A stretch of DNA of 64,000 nt from positions 2,068,001 to 2,132,000 of the forward strand of contig NZ_CP047026.1 in the NCBI RefSeq assembly GCF_009796785.1, read 5' to 3'. How positions within the stretch are numbered: the stretch's first letter is position 1; the number at the start of each line of letters is the position of its first letter. Shown piece by piece: positions 16,510 to 25,666 of this stretch. The position numbers were made by a program, and so were the translations under genes. The notes below the pieces were generated by a model. It saw only the letters and a list, made by a program, of their open reading frames with translations, was not told where the DNA came from and ran no database searches. Origin of the DNA: Polaribacter sp. L3A8. GTDB taxonomy: Bacteria > Bacteroidota > Bacteroidia > Flavobacteriales > Flavobacteriaceae.

Positions 16510-17565
16510 TTACTCTATAGCTTTTACAACTGCTTTTGGCGCTTCTTTTCTTGTTCCATCAAAACCATCTACACCACCAACTGTTGTATATTTCATTACA
16601 TACTTTTTATTTGGAAAAATACGTTTGTAAGCACTTTGACACATTAATGTTGCTTCATGGAAACCACATAAAATCAACTTTAATTTTCCTGGATAGGTGT
16701 TTACATCTCCAATAGCGTAAATTCCTGGAATATTTGTTTGATAATCTAATGCATTGTTTACTTTAATTGCATTCTTCTCAATTTCTAATCCCCAATTTGC
16801 AATAGGACCTAATTTAGGAGACAATCCAAATAAAGGAATAAAATGATCTGTATCTATAATAAAAGCATCTTCTCCTTTTTTCTCTACAGCAACACCTGTT
16901 ACTTTATCAGTACCAATAATTCCTTTTACTTCTGCAGGAGTTATCATTCTAATTTTTCCTAAATTCTTTAATTCTTGTACTTTTTCAACAGAATCTAAAG
17001 CTCCTCTAAATTCGTTTCTTCGGTGAATTAAAGTTACTTCTGATGCTACATCAGTTAAGAAAACAGCCCAATCTAAAGCAGAATCTCCACCTCCAGAAAT
17101 CACCACTTTTTTATCTCTGTATAATTCTGGTTCTTTAATAATATATTCTACACCTTTATCTTCAAAATCTGCAATATTAGGTATTAATGGTTTTCTTGGC
17201 TCAAAAGAACCTAAACCACCCGCAATTGCAACAATTTTAGCATGGTGTTTTGTTCCTTTATTGGTGGTAACAATAAAAGTTCCGTCTTCTTGTTTGTCAA
17301 TAGTTTCTGCTCTTTCTCCTAAAGTAAAACCAGGCTCAAATTGCTTTGTTTGTTCTATTAACTTATGTGTTAAATCTCCTGCTAAAATTTCTGGATATGC
17401 AGGAATATCATAAATTGGTTTCTTTGGATAAATTTCAGAACATTGCCCACCTGGTTGTGGTAATGCATCAATTAAATGACATTTTAGTTTTAATAAACCT
17501 GCTTCAAAAACGGTAAATAGGCCTGTTGGTCCTGCTCCAATAATTAGTATATCTGTTGTAATCAT
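16510..17565 (-). CDS. Ferredoxin-NADP+ reductase, thioredoxin-reductase-like
   Basis: 351 residues with two nucleotide sites, LIIGAGPTGLFTVFEAG (FAD, N-terminus) and VVISGGGDSALDWAV (NADPH, about 160). The FAD-contact IPGIYAIGDVNTYPG follows. The CxxC redox pair of thioredoxin reductase is missing, which is characteristic of the YumC-type ferredoxin-NADP reductases. It probably reduces the 2Fe-2S ferredoxin encoded next, supplying electrons for sulfite reduction. It is 1 bp from the siroheme gene upstream. Confidence 0.88.
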   Translation of the reverse strand: MITTDILIIGAGPTGLFTVFEAGLLKLKCHLIDALPQPGGQCSEIYPKKPIYDIPAYPEILAGDLTHKLIEQTKQFEPGFTLGERAETIDKQEDGTFIVTTNKGTKHHAKIVAIAGGLGSFEPRKPLIPNIADFEDKGVEYIIKEPELYRDKKVVISGGGDSALDWAVFLTDVASEVTLIHRRNEFRGALDSVEKVQELKNLGKIRMITPAEVKGIIGTDKVTGVAVEKKGEDAFIIDTDHFIPLFGLSPKLGPIANWGLEIEKNAIKVNNALDYQTNIPGIYAIGDVNTYPGKLKLILCGFHEATLMCQSAYKRIFPNKKYVMKYTTVGGVDGFDGTRKEAPKAVVKAIE

Positions 17566-17566
17566 C

Positions 17567-18157
17567 TTAAGATTCTTTTTTCTCTATTAATCCTTTGGTA
17601 AATTCGTTTAGTGTTTCCACTTTTTGTTCGAAATCTCCTTTTATTGTTTTTCTAAATTCGTTTAAATTCTTTACCAAATCGTCTACATTTTCAGGAAGTA
17701 CATCCTCAAAAAACTGACGCAACCTTTTGGCTGTTGTTGGCGATTTTCCGTTGGTAGAAATGGCTACTTTTACATTTCCTTTGGTTACAATTCCACCCAT
17801 ATAAAAATCGCAATATGGTGGGTTATCTGCAACATTTACCAAAATACTTCGCTCTCTACAATGTTTATAAACCTTTTCATTTACTTTAGGAAACTCTGTT
17901 GTTGCTACAACAATATGTTTACCTTTTAAGTAACGTTTATGATATTTTTCGTTGATAAATTTTACGTTTCCTTTTGCTGCTAATATTTTGGTTCCTTCTC
18001 TAAACATAGGCGAAACCATCGTTACATTTGCATCTGGACTCGATTTTAACAAGAAATTTAATTTTTCTTCTGCCACAAAACCTCCTCCAATAATTAAAAC
18101 TTGAAGGTTTTTTGTTTTTAAAAAAATAGGATATAAATTATTTCTTTCTATAATCAT
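17567..18157 (-). CDS. Precorrin-2 dehydrogenase / sirohydrochlorin ferrochelatase
   Basis: 196 residues, similar to Met8p and the N-terminal part of CysG. The NAD site is VLIIGGGFVAEEKLNFL (about 20-40), followed by LVNVADNPPYCDFYMGGIV with the catalytic aspartate region, and a helical dimerisation C-terminus. It completes siroheme, the cofactor of the sulfite reductase in the same block, from the product of the uroporphyrinogen methyltransferase at 18770-19540. Confidence 0.9.
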   Translation of the reverse strand: MIIERNNLYPIFLKTKNLQVLIIGGGFVAEEKLNFLLKSSPDANVTMVSPMFREGTKILAAKGNVKFINEKYHKRYLKGKHIVVATTEFPKVNEKVYKHCRERSILVNVADNPPYCDFYMGGIVTKGNVKVAISTNGKSPTTAKRLRQFFEDVLPENVDDLVKNLNEFRKTIKGDFEQKVETLNEFTKGLIEKKES

Positions 18158-18162
18158 TTAAT

Positions 18163-18759
18163 CTAACTTCCAATTTTTAATACTCTTTTTTTTACACTGT
18201 TAATGTACTTTCCGTTAGAAGGGTACACTCTATTCTTATTCATATTATTTACTACAAGAGCAACTAAAAATAAAATAAGAGTTCCTGTTAGTACTGGTGA
18301 AAGTACATACATATAACTTAATGATTTAATTTTTTCCGTACCAATTATTACTATTAACGCTGTAGCCCCACCAGGTGGATGCAACGTTTTTGTGCATTGC
18401 ATTAAAATAATTGAAAATGAAACAGCTAATGGTGCTGCAATCCAAATTATGTTTGGCACTAAATTATAGACTGTTACCCCTACAATTGCTGATAATACAT
18501 GACCTCCTATTAAATTTCTAGGTTGAGCCAAAGGACTTTGTTCTGCTCCATATATTAAAACACAGGAAGCTCCAAAAGAACCAATTAAAAAAACATTTTC
18601 TATATCTGATAAATAAAATGATTGTATAAATGCAATTAGTCCTATACCAAAAAAAGCCCCTATAAACGACCAAAAACCTTCTCTATAATTAAGTGAAGTT
18701 TCTTTATAGACAACATATTTTGTTATCCTAATAGATCTTTTAACTTTTTCCTTTATCAT
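18163..18759 (-). CDS. HPP family integral membrane protein
   Basis: 198 residues with four to five hydrophobic segments and the family signature TLHPPGGATALI. HPP proteins are poorly characterised; some plant and cyanobacterial members are linked to nitrite transport. Here it sits inside the siroheme/sulfite reductase gene block, 5 bp from one neighbour and 10 bp from the other, so a role in moving sulfite, nitrite or another oxyanion is a reasonable but unproven guess. Confidence 0.88.
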   Translation of the reverse strand: MIKEKVKRSIRITKYVVYKETSLNYREGFWSFIGAFFGIGLIAFIQSFYLSDIENVFLIGSFGASCVLIYGAEQSPLAQPRNLIGGHVLSAIVGVTVYNLVPNIIWIAAPLAVSFSIILMQCTKTLHPPGGATALIVIIGTEKIKSLSYMYVLSPVLTGTLILFLVALVVNNMNKNRVYPSNGKYINSVKKRVLKIGS

Positions 18760-18769
18760 TACCTACAAA

Positions 18770-19540
18770 TTATATAGCCCCTTTTAAAACTTCTTTTTCA
18801 CGGACTTTATTTAACAGGTCTCTGTGCTTTACCACTTCTCCCAACACAATAATTGCAGGGTTTTTTAATTCATTATCAGCAACAATTTTCTCTATAGTAT
18901 CAACCGTCCCTATTCCTATTTTTTCTCTAGAAGTAGTTCCTCTTTGAATAATTGCAACTGGTAAATTATTTTTACCTTCTGCCTGAAATAATTTTACAAT
19001 TTGAGGCAATTTACTCATCCCCATTAAAACAACTATAGTTGCGTTAGACTTTGCAGCCAACTCAATATCATTAGATATTTTATGATCTTTTGTGGTTCCT
19101 GTAATTACCCAAAAACTTTCTGCACTACCACGTTTTGTAAGAGGTATATTTTGATAAGCCGCAACTGCAATTGATGATGAAATTCCTGGAACAACCGCTG
19201 TTTCTAACCCAAAACTAGCTGCATATTCCATTTCTTCTGCACCTCGTCCAAAAATAAACGGATCGCCACCTTTTAAACGAACCACGTGTCCGCTTGCTTT
19301 TGCTTTTTCAACAATCAATTCATTAATTTGTTCTTGCTGATATTTATAGCAACCTCTTCGCTTACCTACAAAAATTTGTTCTGCTTCTGGGTTTATATAT
19401 GCTAATAGTTCTTCATTTACCAAAGCATCGTATAAAACTATATCAGCAGTTTTTAAAACCTTTATGGCTTTTACTGTAATTAAATCTATATCTCCAGGGC
19501 CTGCGCCTACAACGGTTAACTTTGGTGTTTTAAAACTCAT
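18770..19540 (-). CDS. cobA: Uroporphyrinogen-III C-methyltransferase
   Basis: 256 residues of the tetrapyrrole methylase fold. Motifs are VVGAGPGDIDLITVKA (N-terminus), VRLKGGDPFIFGRGAEE (about 85-100), and SAM-binding VPGISSSIAVAAYQNIPLT (split by one residue). It makes precorrin-2 for siroheme. Together with the Met8-like gene it replaces a fused CysG. Confidence 0.94.
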   Translation of the reverse strand: MSFKTPKLTVVGAGPGDIDLITVKAIKVLKTADIVLYDALVNEELLAYINPEAEQIFVGKRRGCYKYQQEQINELIVEKAKASGHVVRLKGGDPFIFGRGAEEMEYAASFGLETAVVPGISSSIAVAAYQNIPLTKRGSAESFWVITGTTKDHKISNDIELAAKSNATIVVLMGMSKLPQIVKLFQAEGKNNLPVAIIQRGTTSREKIGIGTVDTIEKIVADNELKNPAIIVLGEVVKHRDLLNKVREKEVLKGAI

Positions 19541-19559
19541 CTTATTCCTTTATTGCTTA

Positions 19560-21650
19560 TTATGCAATTGCTGTTTCAGCTTTTCTAAAAGCTCTTACTT
19601 TTTGTAAAAAAGTATTTGCATCATTTATATACTTCTTTGCAAATTCTTCTGTTGGAGCAAATTTATTAATTTGATATATCAATTCAGCAAAAGAAGACCC
19701 TAAATCTATTTTTTCTGATGAAATAAACTCCTCATCAAATTGAGATATAATACCTGCGTGTGTATTTGTTTTCTTATCTGCCGCTAATAATGATGCTTTA
19801 GCAGAATTTACAATAGACTGATACGCATAATAAATAGCCCCAGAATATACTTTGTTTTCAAAAGCTTCTTTAGCATTGTCTATTTTCTCATCACTTTCTA
19901 AAAATAAAGTAGCAATTAAATCGATAACAACACCTGCACACTCTCCAATACCTATTTCTTTTACATATTTATCTGCTTCTCCCCAATCGATAAAATCTTC
20001 TTGAGTTAAATTAGTAACGTCTTGTAAATCATTTAATAAATCATAAAAATAACGTTCTCCTGTTACTTTATAATACTCTACAAATGATTTTCCATTAGCA
20101 TTCGCTTCAAAATCATTAAAAATTCTACGCAATGCCTCTGGCCCTCTTTTACTTGGTACTTTTACTACTTTATCTGCAAACAATGCATTTCCGTTTCCTA
20201 AGTTTCCTCCACCTAATAAAACTTGTAACGCTGGCGCTACTAATTTATCTGGTGTTCTAACTGTCATTCCCTGAAAACCGATGTTTGCCATATTGTGTTG
20301 TCCACAAGCATTCATACAACCACTAATCTTAATTACAAGATCTTCGTTTTTTAAGTACTGAGGATATTCTGCTGCAATTACTTTTTCTAATTCTGCTGCA
20401 ATACCAGTACTACTTGCAATACCTAAATTACAAGTATCGGTTCCTGGACATGCAGTAATATCTATCGCTTTATTATAACCTGCTTCTACAAAACCTAATT
20501 TTTCTAATTCTTGATAAAATAAAGGAACTAAATCTTCTTTTACAAAAGGAATTACAATATTCTGACGCAAGGTTAAACGAATTTCTCCAGCGGCATATGT
20601 ATCAACTAAATCTGCTAATAAACGTGCTTTATCTGTATAAAAATCTCCTAATAAAACTTTAATTCCAATTGCAACATATCCTGCTTGCTTCTGCGGAATA
20701 ATGTTGGTTGATTTCCATAAATCAAATGCTTCTTGATTTTTAACCTCAACTTTTGGAGCTTCCACAGAAACCGGTGTTGAAGCCACATAACTATCAGCAT
20801 CAATTGCAACTGTTTTTAACTCAATTGCTTTTTGTTCTTGTTCAACTAATTCTTTAAAAGCTTCTAAACCGATGTCTTTTAATAAGAATTTCATTCTAGC
20901 TTTAGCCCTACTTTTACGCTCACCATAACGATCAAAAACTCTTAAAACACCTTCCATTACTGGAATAATTTTATCGGCAGCTAAAAACTCATACAAAGTT
21001 TCTGCGTGTCTTGGCTGAGAACCTAATCCTCCAGCAACCATCACTTTAAAACCTCTTACACCGTTTTCTTTTTTAGCTATAAAACCTAAATCATGTAAAT
21101 AAGATAAACCTGTATCTTCATCTGTAGAAGAAAAAGAAACTTTAAATTTACGTCCCATTTCTTGACAAATAGGGTTACGTAAAAAGAATTTATACAAAGC
21201 ATCTGCATACGGAGAAACATCAAAAGGTTCGTTTACATCTATACCTGCAGTTTCTGATGCTGTTACATTTCTAACAACATTACCACAAGCCTCACGCAAC
21301 GTAACCTCATCTTTTTCTAATTCTGCCCATAATTCTGGCGTTCTTTGTAAATCTACATAGTGAATCTGAATATCTTGACGTGTTGTTATATGCAATCTTC
21401 CTCTAGAGTACTCATCAGAAACTTCAGAAATTCTTCGTAGTTGATTACTCATTACTTTACCATAAGGCAATTTAATACGAATCATTTGCACGCCTTCTTG
21501 ACGCTGACCGTAAACACCTCTTGCTAAACGTAAACTTCTAAATTTTTCTTCATCTATTTCTAGATTATTAAATTTCGCAATTTTATCTGCTAATTCAATA
21601 ATATCTTTCTCTACAACTTGATTTTCTATTTCTGTTCTAAAACTTTGCAT
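19560..21650 (-). CDS. Sulfite/nitrite reductase with C-terminal HEPN domain
   Basis: 696 residues. The first about 550 form a ferredoxin-type sulfite/nitrite reductase with two half-repeats. Cluster and siroheme cysteines are in TACPGTDTCNLG and SGCMNACGQHN. The last about 130 residues (ESDEKIDNAKEAFENK.., YSGAIYYAYQSIVNSAKASL) are helical and resemble a HEPN domain. Context (cysN, cysD, cysH, siroheme genes) favours sulfite as substrate; nitrite is possible. The HEPN tail is an unusual addition to this enzyme class, and its role is unknown. Confidence 0.88.
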   Translation of the reverse strand: MQSFRTEIENQVVEKDIIELADKIAKFNNLEIDEEKFRSLRLARGVYGQRQEGVQMIRIKLPYGKVMSNQLRRISEVSDEYSRGRLHITTRQDIQIHYVDLQRTPELWAELEKDEVTLREACGNVVRNVTASETAGIDVNEPFDVSPYADALYKFFLRNPICQEMGRKFKVSFSSTDEDTGLSYLHDLGFIAKKENGVRGFKVMVAGGLGSQPRHAETLYEFLAADKIIPVMEGVLRVFDRYGERKSRAKARMKFLLKDIGLEAFKELVEQEQKAIELKTVAIDADSYVASTPVSVEAPKVEVKNQEAFDLWKSTNIIPQKQAGYVAIGIKVLLGDFYTDKARLLADLVDTYAAGEIRLTLRQNIVIPFVKEDLVPLFYQELEKLGFVEAGYNKAIDITACPGTDTCNLGIASSTGIAAELEKVIAAEYPQYLKNEDLVIKISGCMNACGQHNMANIGFQGMTVRTPDKLVAPALQVLLGGGNLGNGNALFADKVVKVPSKRGPEALRRIFNDFEANANGKSFVEYYKVTGERYFYDLLNDLQDVTNLTQEDFIDWGEADKYVKEIGIGECAGVVIDLIATLFLESDEKIDNAKEAFENKVYSGAIYYAYQSIVNSAKASLLAADKKTNTHAGIISQFDEEFISSEKIDLGSSFAELIYQINKFAPTEEFAKKYINDANTFLQKVRAFRKAETAIA

Positions 21651-21757
21651 ACTTATTTAGTATTAAGTAGTTAATAAAAAGTATTAAGGAATTTAATACT
21701 TCAACTTTTCTACAATATATTTTACTTTGTACTATCTACTTTATTCTTAAATCTTTT

Positions 21758-23005
21758 TTACTTGATAAAACCTACTCCTACTGTATTGTTTGTTTTGGGG
21801 TCGATTAAAATAAAAGATCCATTGGATTTATTATTTTTATAAGAATCAAACAACAATGGTTTACTCAATTTTAATTGAATATCTCCAATTTGATTTAACA
21901 CCAATTCTGATGGATTTTCTTCAATACCAGAAAAATCAGTTTTTATAATACTAGACAACTGGGTGATTTTTGCTTGCGCATCATTTACACCATGCTTTAT
22001 ATAATATTTTTGAGACGCTTGTAAAGGCTCTTTATCCATCCAACAAATAGTTGCATCTAATTGTTTTGCAATTGTTGGCTCTTCATTTACTTTTACCAAC
22101 ATATCTCCTCTACTTACATTTACATTATCTTCTAAAGTAATGGTAACAGAACTTCCTCTTTTTGCAGTATTAAATTCTTTATCGAAGAAATTAATACTCT
22201 TAATCTTAGATTTTGTTTGAGAAGGTAAAACCGCAATTTCATCTCCAACAGATAAATCTCCTCCGTAAATTTTACCAGCATACCCTCTAAAATCGTGATA
22301 TTCTTCCGTTTTAGGTCTGATAACTGTTTGCACAGGAAAACGAACTTGAGAATCATCTGCAATATCTTCTGTATCTAATTTTTCTAAATGATGCATTAAA
22401 GTTTCACCTTTATACCAAGGCGTATTTTCTGATTTATGTACCACATTATCTCCTTGTAAAGCAGACATTGGAATAAACGTTAAATTCTGACCTTTATACT
22501 CACTTTTACTTGCTAAATATTCTATTTCGCTTTTAATGGTATTGTATTTCTCTTCAGAAAAATCAACTAAATCCATTTTATTTATTGCAATTACAACGTC
22601 TTTAATTCTCAATAAATTATTGATAAAAAAGTGTCTGTAAGTTTGTTCTATAACTCCGTTTCTTGCATCAATTAAAACAATAGAAGCTTGTGCTGTAGAA
22701 GCACCCGTAACCATGTTTCTTGTATACTCTATATGACCTGGAGTATCTGCAATTATGAAACTTTTTGATGGTGTAGAAAAATAGATATGTGCAACATCAA
22801 TTGTAATTCCTTGTTCACGTTCTGCAACCAAACCATCTGTTGCTAAAGAAAAATCTAAATAGTCAAAACCACGTTGTCTACTTTTTTCTTCTATTGCTTC
22901 TAATTTATCGTCAGTCAATGATTTTGTATCGTATAAAATACGACCAATTAAGGTACTCTTACCATCATCTACACTTCCTGCTGTTGCTATTTTTAGTACT
23001 TTCAT
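21758..23005 (-). CDS. cysN: Sulfate adenylyltransferase large (GTPase) subunit
   Basis: 415 residues, an EF-Tu-like GTPase with P-loop GSVDDGKSTLIGR, switch motif DTPGH and specificity motif NKMD, then two beta-barrel domains. It couples GTP hydrolysis to APS synthesis by CysD. It stops after the barrels, so there is no fused APS kinase (CysC). It lies 108 bp from both neighbours, with low-complexity GCTTTA-type words in the gap to cysD. Confidence 0.95.
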   Translation of the reverse strand: MKVLKIATAGSVDDGKSTLIGRILYDTKSLTDDKLEAIEEKSRQRGFDYLDFSLATDGLVAEREQGITIDVAHIYFSTPSKSFIIADTPGHIEYTRNMVTGASTAQASIVLIDARNGVIEQTYRHFFINNLLRIKDVVIAINKMDLVDFSEEKYNTIKSEIEYLASKSEYKGQNLTFIPMSALQGDNVVHKSENTPWYKGETLMHHLEKLDTEDIADDSQVRFPVQTVIRPKTEEYHDFRGYAGKIYGGDLSVGDEIAVLPSQTKSKIKSINFFDKEFNTAKRGSSVTITLEDNVNVSRGDMLVKVNEEPTIAKQLDATICWMDKEPLQASQKYYIKHGVNDAQAKITQLSSIIKTDFSGIEENPSELVLNQIGDIQLKLSKPLLFDSYKNNKSNGSFILIDPKTNNTVGVGFIK

Positions 23006-23006
23006 T

Positions 23007-23095
23007 TTTTAATGCTTTATGCTTTAAGCTTTAGGCTTTAGGCAACTTGTGTTATCTAATTTGTTTTTTGCTTTAAGCTTATTGCTTATAGCATA
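23007..23095. repeat. Low-complexity GCTTTA-word spacer between cysD and cysN
   Basis: Several degenerate copies of GCTTTAAGC / GCTTTAGGC. Words of this kind are common in flavobacterial spacers; no function is visible. Confidence 0.6.
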
Positions 23096-23113
23096 AAATT
23101 TGTTTCACAAATT

Positions 23114-24019
23114 TTAGAAATACCCTTGTTGTTTTCTTTTTTCCATTGCTGCTTCAGAACGTTTATCATCTATTCTTGCGCCTCTTTCTGAAATTGAAGA
23201 ATCTCTAATTTCTTCTACAACTTTTGCAATATCGACTGCGTCGGATAAAACTGCTGCTGTACAACTCATATCTCCAACGGTTCTAAAACGAACCATTCTT
23301 TCTTCTACTACTTCTTCTTTATCTCTAAAAACAACTTCATCATCTGCAGACCAGATCATTCCGTCTCTTACAAAGATTTTTCTTTTGTGTGCAAAATAGA
23401 TTGATGGAATTTCGATATTTTCTTGTTCTATATAAGACCAAACGTCTAATTCGGTCCAATTAGAAATTGGAAAAACACGTACATTCTGACCTAAATCTAT
23501 GCGACCATTTAACATATCGAAAACCTCTGGACGTTGGTTTTTTTCATCCCACTGACCAAAATCATCTCTTACAGAAAAGATTCTTTCTTTTGCTCTTGCT
23601 TTTTCTTCATCTCTTCTTGCTCCTCCAATACATGCATCAAAACCAAACTCTTCTATAGCGTCTAACAACGTTTCTGTTTGCAACATATTTCTACTTGCAT
23701 ATCTACCCGTTTCTTCTTTTACTCTACCAGAATCTATATTGTCTTGTACATTTCTTACAATTAACTCAACACCTAATTCTTTTGCTAAACGATCTCTAAA
23801 TTCAATTGTTTCAGGAAAGTTATGACCTGTATCAATATGCATTAAAGGGAAAGGAATTTTTGCAGGATAAAATGCTTTTTGTGCTAAACGTACTAAAGTT
23901 ATACTGTCTTTTCCTCCAGAAAATAATAGAACAGGTTTTTCAAACTGTGCTACTACTTCTCTAAAAATAAAAATTGCTTCACTTTCTAAAGCATCTACTT
24001 GTATTGTTTCTTGACTCAT
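23114..24019 (-). CDS. cysD: Sulfate adenylyltransferase small subunit
   Basis: 301 residues from the chosen ATG (MSQETIQVDALE), with the PP-loop SGGKDSITLVRLA and the conserved RRDEEKARAKERIFS. It adenylates sulfate to APS with CysN. An upstream ATG at 24049 would overlap the end of cysH and add ten non-conserved residues, so the ATG 14 bp after the cysH stop is preferred. Confidence 0.95.
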   Translation of the reverse strand: MSQETIQVDALESEAIFIFREVVAQFEKPVLLFSGGKDSITLVRLAQKAFYPAKIPFPLMHIDTGHNFPETIEFRDRLAKELGVELIVRNVQDNIDSGRVKEETGRYASRNMLQTETLLDAIEEFGFDACIGGARRDEEKARAKERIFSVRDDFGQWDEKNQRPEVFDMLNGRIDLGQNVRVFPISNWTELDVWSYIEQENIEIPSIYFAHKRKIFVRDGMIWSADDEVVFRDKEEVVEERMVRFRTVGDMSCTAAVLSDAVDIAKVVEEIRDSSISERGARIDDKRSEAAMEKRKQQGYF

Positions 24020-24032
24020 AATTATATGTCTT

Positions 24033-24647
24033 TTAGATATGTAAACCACATTCTCGGTTACTTTCTACTTTTGTTGGATCGAAATATGTAAACTCATTTG
24101 GTAAATTTCTCTCTACTAAATAAGCGTCTAATTCTTCATCTGTAAAATTATAAAATGGACTTACTTTTACTACTCCATCTTTACTTTGAGAAACAATATC
24201 TATACTGTTTCTAAATGCAGTTTGACCTTTTCTTAAATTTGTAAACCACACATCTGGTTGATGCTCTTTCATTGCTCTAGAAAATGGTTCTAATTTAACC
24301 TGCTCTGTAAACAGCACATGTTTTGGGTCTTCTACCGAAGGAACTCCTAAAACAACGTTTCTATGAGAAGCTGTTTGTTTTGGCGTGTATAAATGAATGT
24401 TTAAATTCAGTTTTTCTATAATATCTTCTGCATGCTTATACGTTTGCACAGTATTGTAACCGGTGTCGCACCAAATTACCTTAATGTCTTTTTGTACATC
24501 TGTAACAGCTTTTAAAATAGCAACTTCATAAGGTCTAAAGTTTGTTGTTATTACAGGATTTTTAGCAAAAGAAATAGCCCAAGAAATAATTTCTGCTGGA
24601 CTTTTACCTTTAAGGTCTTTATTTATTTTATCTAAATCTAGGTTCAT
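24033..24647 (-). CDS. cysH: Phosphoadenylyl-sulfate reductase
   Basis: 204 residues from the chosen start. Motifs are KVIWCDTGYNT, WFTNLRKGQTAFRNS and the C-terminal redox ECGLHI. The double cysteine pairs that bind the 4Fe-4S cluster in APS reductases are absent, so a PAPS-type enzyme is expected. The ATG at 24647 overlaps the stop of the upstream gene as TAATG, which marks translational coupling. A longer frame to 24806 would run inside the upstream gene. Confidence 0.92.
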   Translation of the reverse strand: MNLDLDKINKDLKGKSPAEIISWAISFAKNPVITTNFRPYEVAILKAVTDVQKDIKVIWCDTGYNTVQTYKHAEDIIEKLNLNIHLYTPKQTASHRNVVLGVPSVEDPKHVLFTEQVKLEPFSRAMKEHQPDVWFTNLRKGQTAFRNSIDIVSQSKDGVVKVSPFYNFTDEELDAYLVERNLPNEFTYFDPTKVESNRECGLHI

Positions 24648-24910
24648 TATTTTCCCCATTTTATTTTGTTCCATATCCTTTCGTGAAAGAAATATAAAAT
24701 TAGTTTTGTTACAAAATCTACTGATGCTATTGAAGTTGCCAGAGCAATTTCTCCTGTTAACACATAAGACACTATTAAAGTATCTAACGTTCCAACAACT
24801 CTCCAACTTAATGCCTTTAGCACACTTCGTAAAGGTTTTTCGGAAGTTTTATCTTTCTCAAAACCTTTACTCTGTGCTTTTTTGCTAAAAATGATTTGGT
24901 CTAAAATCAT
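24647..24910 (-). CDS. DUF2061 membrane protein, first gene of the cys operon
   Basis: 87 residues. A basic N-terminus is followed by SVLKALSWRVVGTLDTLIVS and a second hydrophobic stretch (SIASVDFVTKLILYFFHERIW), which together are the DUF2061 signature with two membrane helices. It is translationally coupled to cysH through TAATG. The function is not known; members commonly precede sulfate assimilation genes in Bacteroidota as I recall, so a role in sulfate or sulfite handling is likely but undefined. Confidence 0.85.
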   Translation of the reverse strand: MILDQIIFSKKAQSKGFEKDKTSEKPLRSVLKALSWRVVGTLDTLIVSYVLTGEIALATSIASVDFVTKLILYFFHERIWNKIKWGK

Positions 24911-24932
24911 AAAAAAAATTAATTCAAATAAT

Positions 24933-24955
24933 TATCCTACTGCTTTAGTAGGGTA
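24933..24955. promoter_or_regulatory. Palindromic operator upstream of the cys operon
   Basis: TATCCTACT, five spacer bases, AGTAGGGTA: 9-bp arms matching at 8 of 9 positions, 23-45 bp before the first ATG. It resembles IscR/CymR-type Rrf2 sites, and half of it recurs before the rrf2 gene. The remainder of this 314-bp gap (to 25224) shows no gene or clear terminator. Confidence 0.7.
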
Positions 24956-25224
24956 TGCAAACATACATCAATTCTATATAAAAAGTCGAGATTAATTCTT
25001 AAAAATTACTTAAACCCTATAGATTTAGTAGATTAATAAAAAATAGGCATGAAAATTATGAATTTTTAACTACTACAAGGATATAGTAATAGAAATATTA
25101 TAAAGCCCTTGTAAAAACGTAATAATAAGTATAAAACACAAAGGAACCTACCAATAAAAAGGGCCATTAATTGGTTGTTTATTCTTGGTAAAGACAATAA
25201 TAAAAGGAATTGAAAGGTTGTTTT

Positions 25225-25638
25225 TTAGCAGCTACATAAATCTGCCAAAGTAGTATTTTTAAAGATCTGCAAAGAACTATCTCTAACCTGAGCCATTAAC
25301 TTATGCACTGCACAGGCGTTTTCATCAGGGCAATCGGCACATTTTTCATAAAAATTAAGACTCACACAAGGAATCATAGAAATAGGACCGTCTAAAATTC
25401 TCATAACTGTTGTCATTTGAATTTCATTGGGCTCTTTTAAAAGATAGTAACCACCACCTTTTCCTTTTTTAGAAGCTAACAATCCGTTTTTACGAAGCGT
25501 TAACAAAATACTTTCTAAAAATTTTAAAGAAATATTTTCACTTTGAGATATGGTAGCAATAGCAACAGGAGCTTTATTTTCCTGTCTTGCCAAATAGGTA
25601 AGTGCTTTAATTCCGTATTTTGTCTTTTTTGATAGCAT
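25225..25638 (-). CDS. Rrf2-family transcriptional regulator
   Basis: 137 residues. The winged helix-turn-helix (about 1-65) has the usual KTKYGIKALTYLA start and the wing KKGKGGGYYL. The C-terminal half carries cysteines at 91, 100, 103, 109, 135 and 137, so an iron-sulfur or thiol sensor is possible, although the IscR spacing C-x5-C-x5-C is not reproduced exactly. Its position next to the cys operon and the shared palindrome argue that it controls sulfate assimilation and itself, as CymR does in Firmicutes. Confidence 0.9.
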   Translation of the reverse strand: MLSKKTKYGIKALTYLARQENKAPVAIATISQSENISLKFLESILLTLRKNGLLASKKGKGGGYYLLKEPNEIQMTTVMRILDGPISMIPCVSLNFYEKCADCPDENACAVHKLMAQVRDSSLQIFKNTTLADLCSC

Positions 25639-25666
25639 TCTACAAAAATACGTAAATAAAAATGAT

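Noticed and set aside
24648-24806. Longer cysH start at 24806
   Set aside because: It lies inside the DUF2061 gene and is not CysH-like; TAATG coupling at 24647 fits better.
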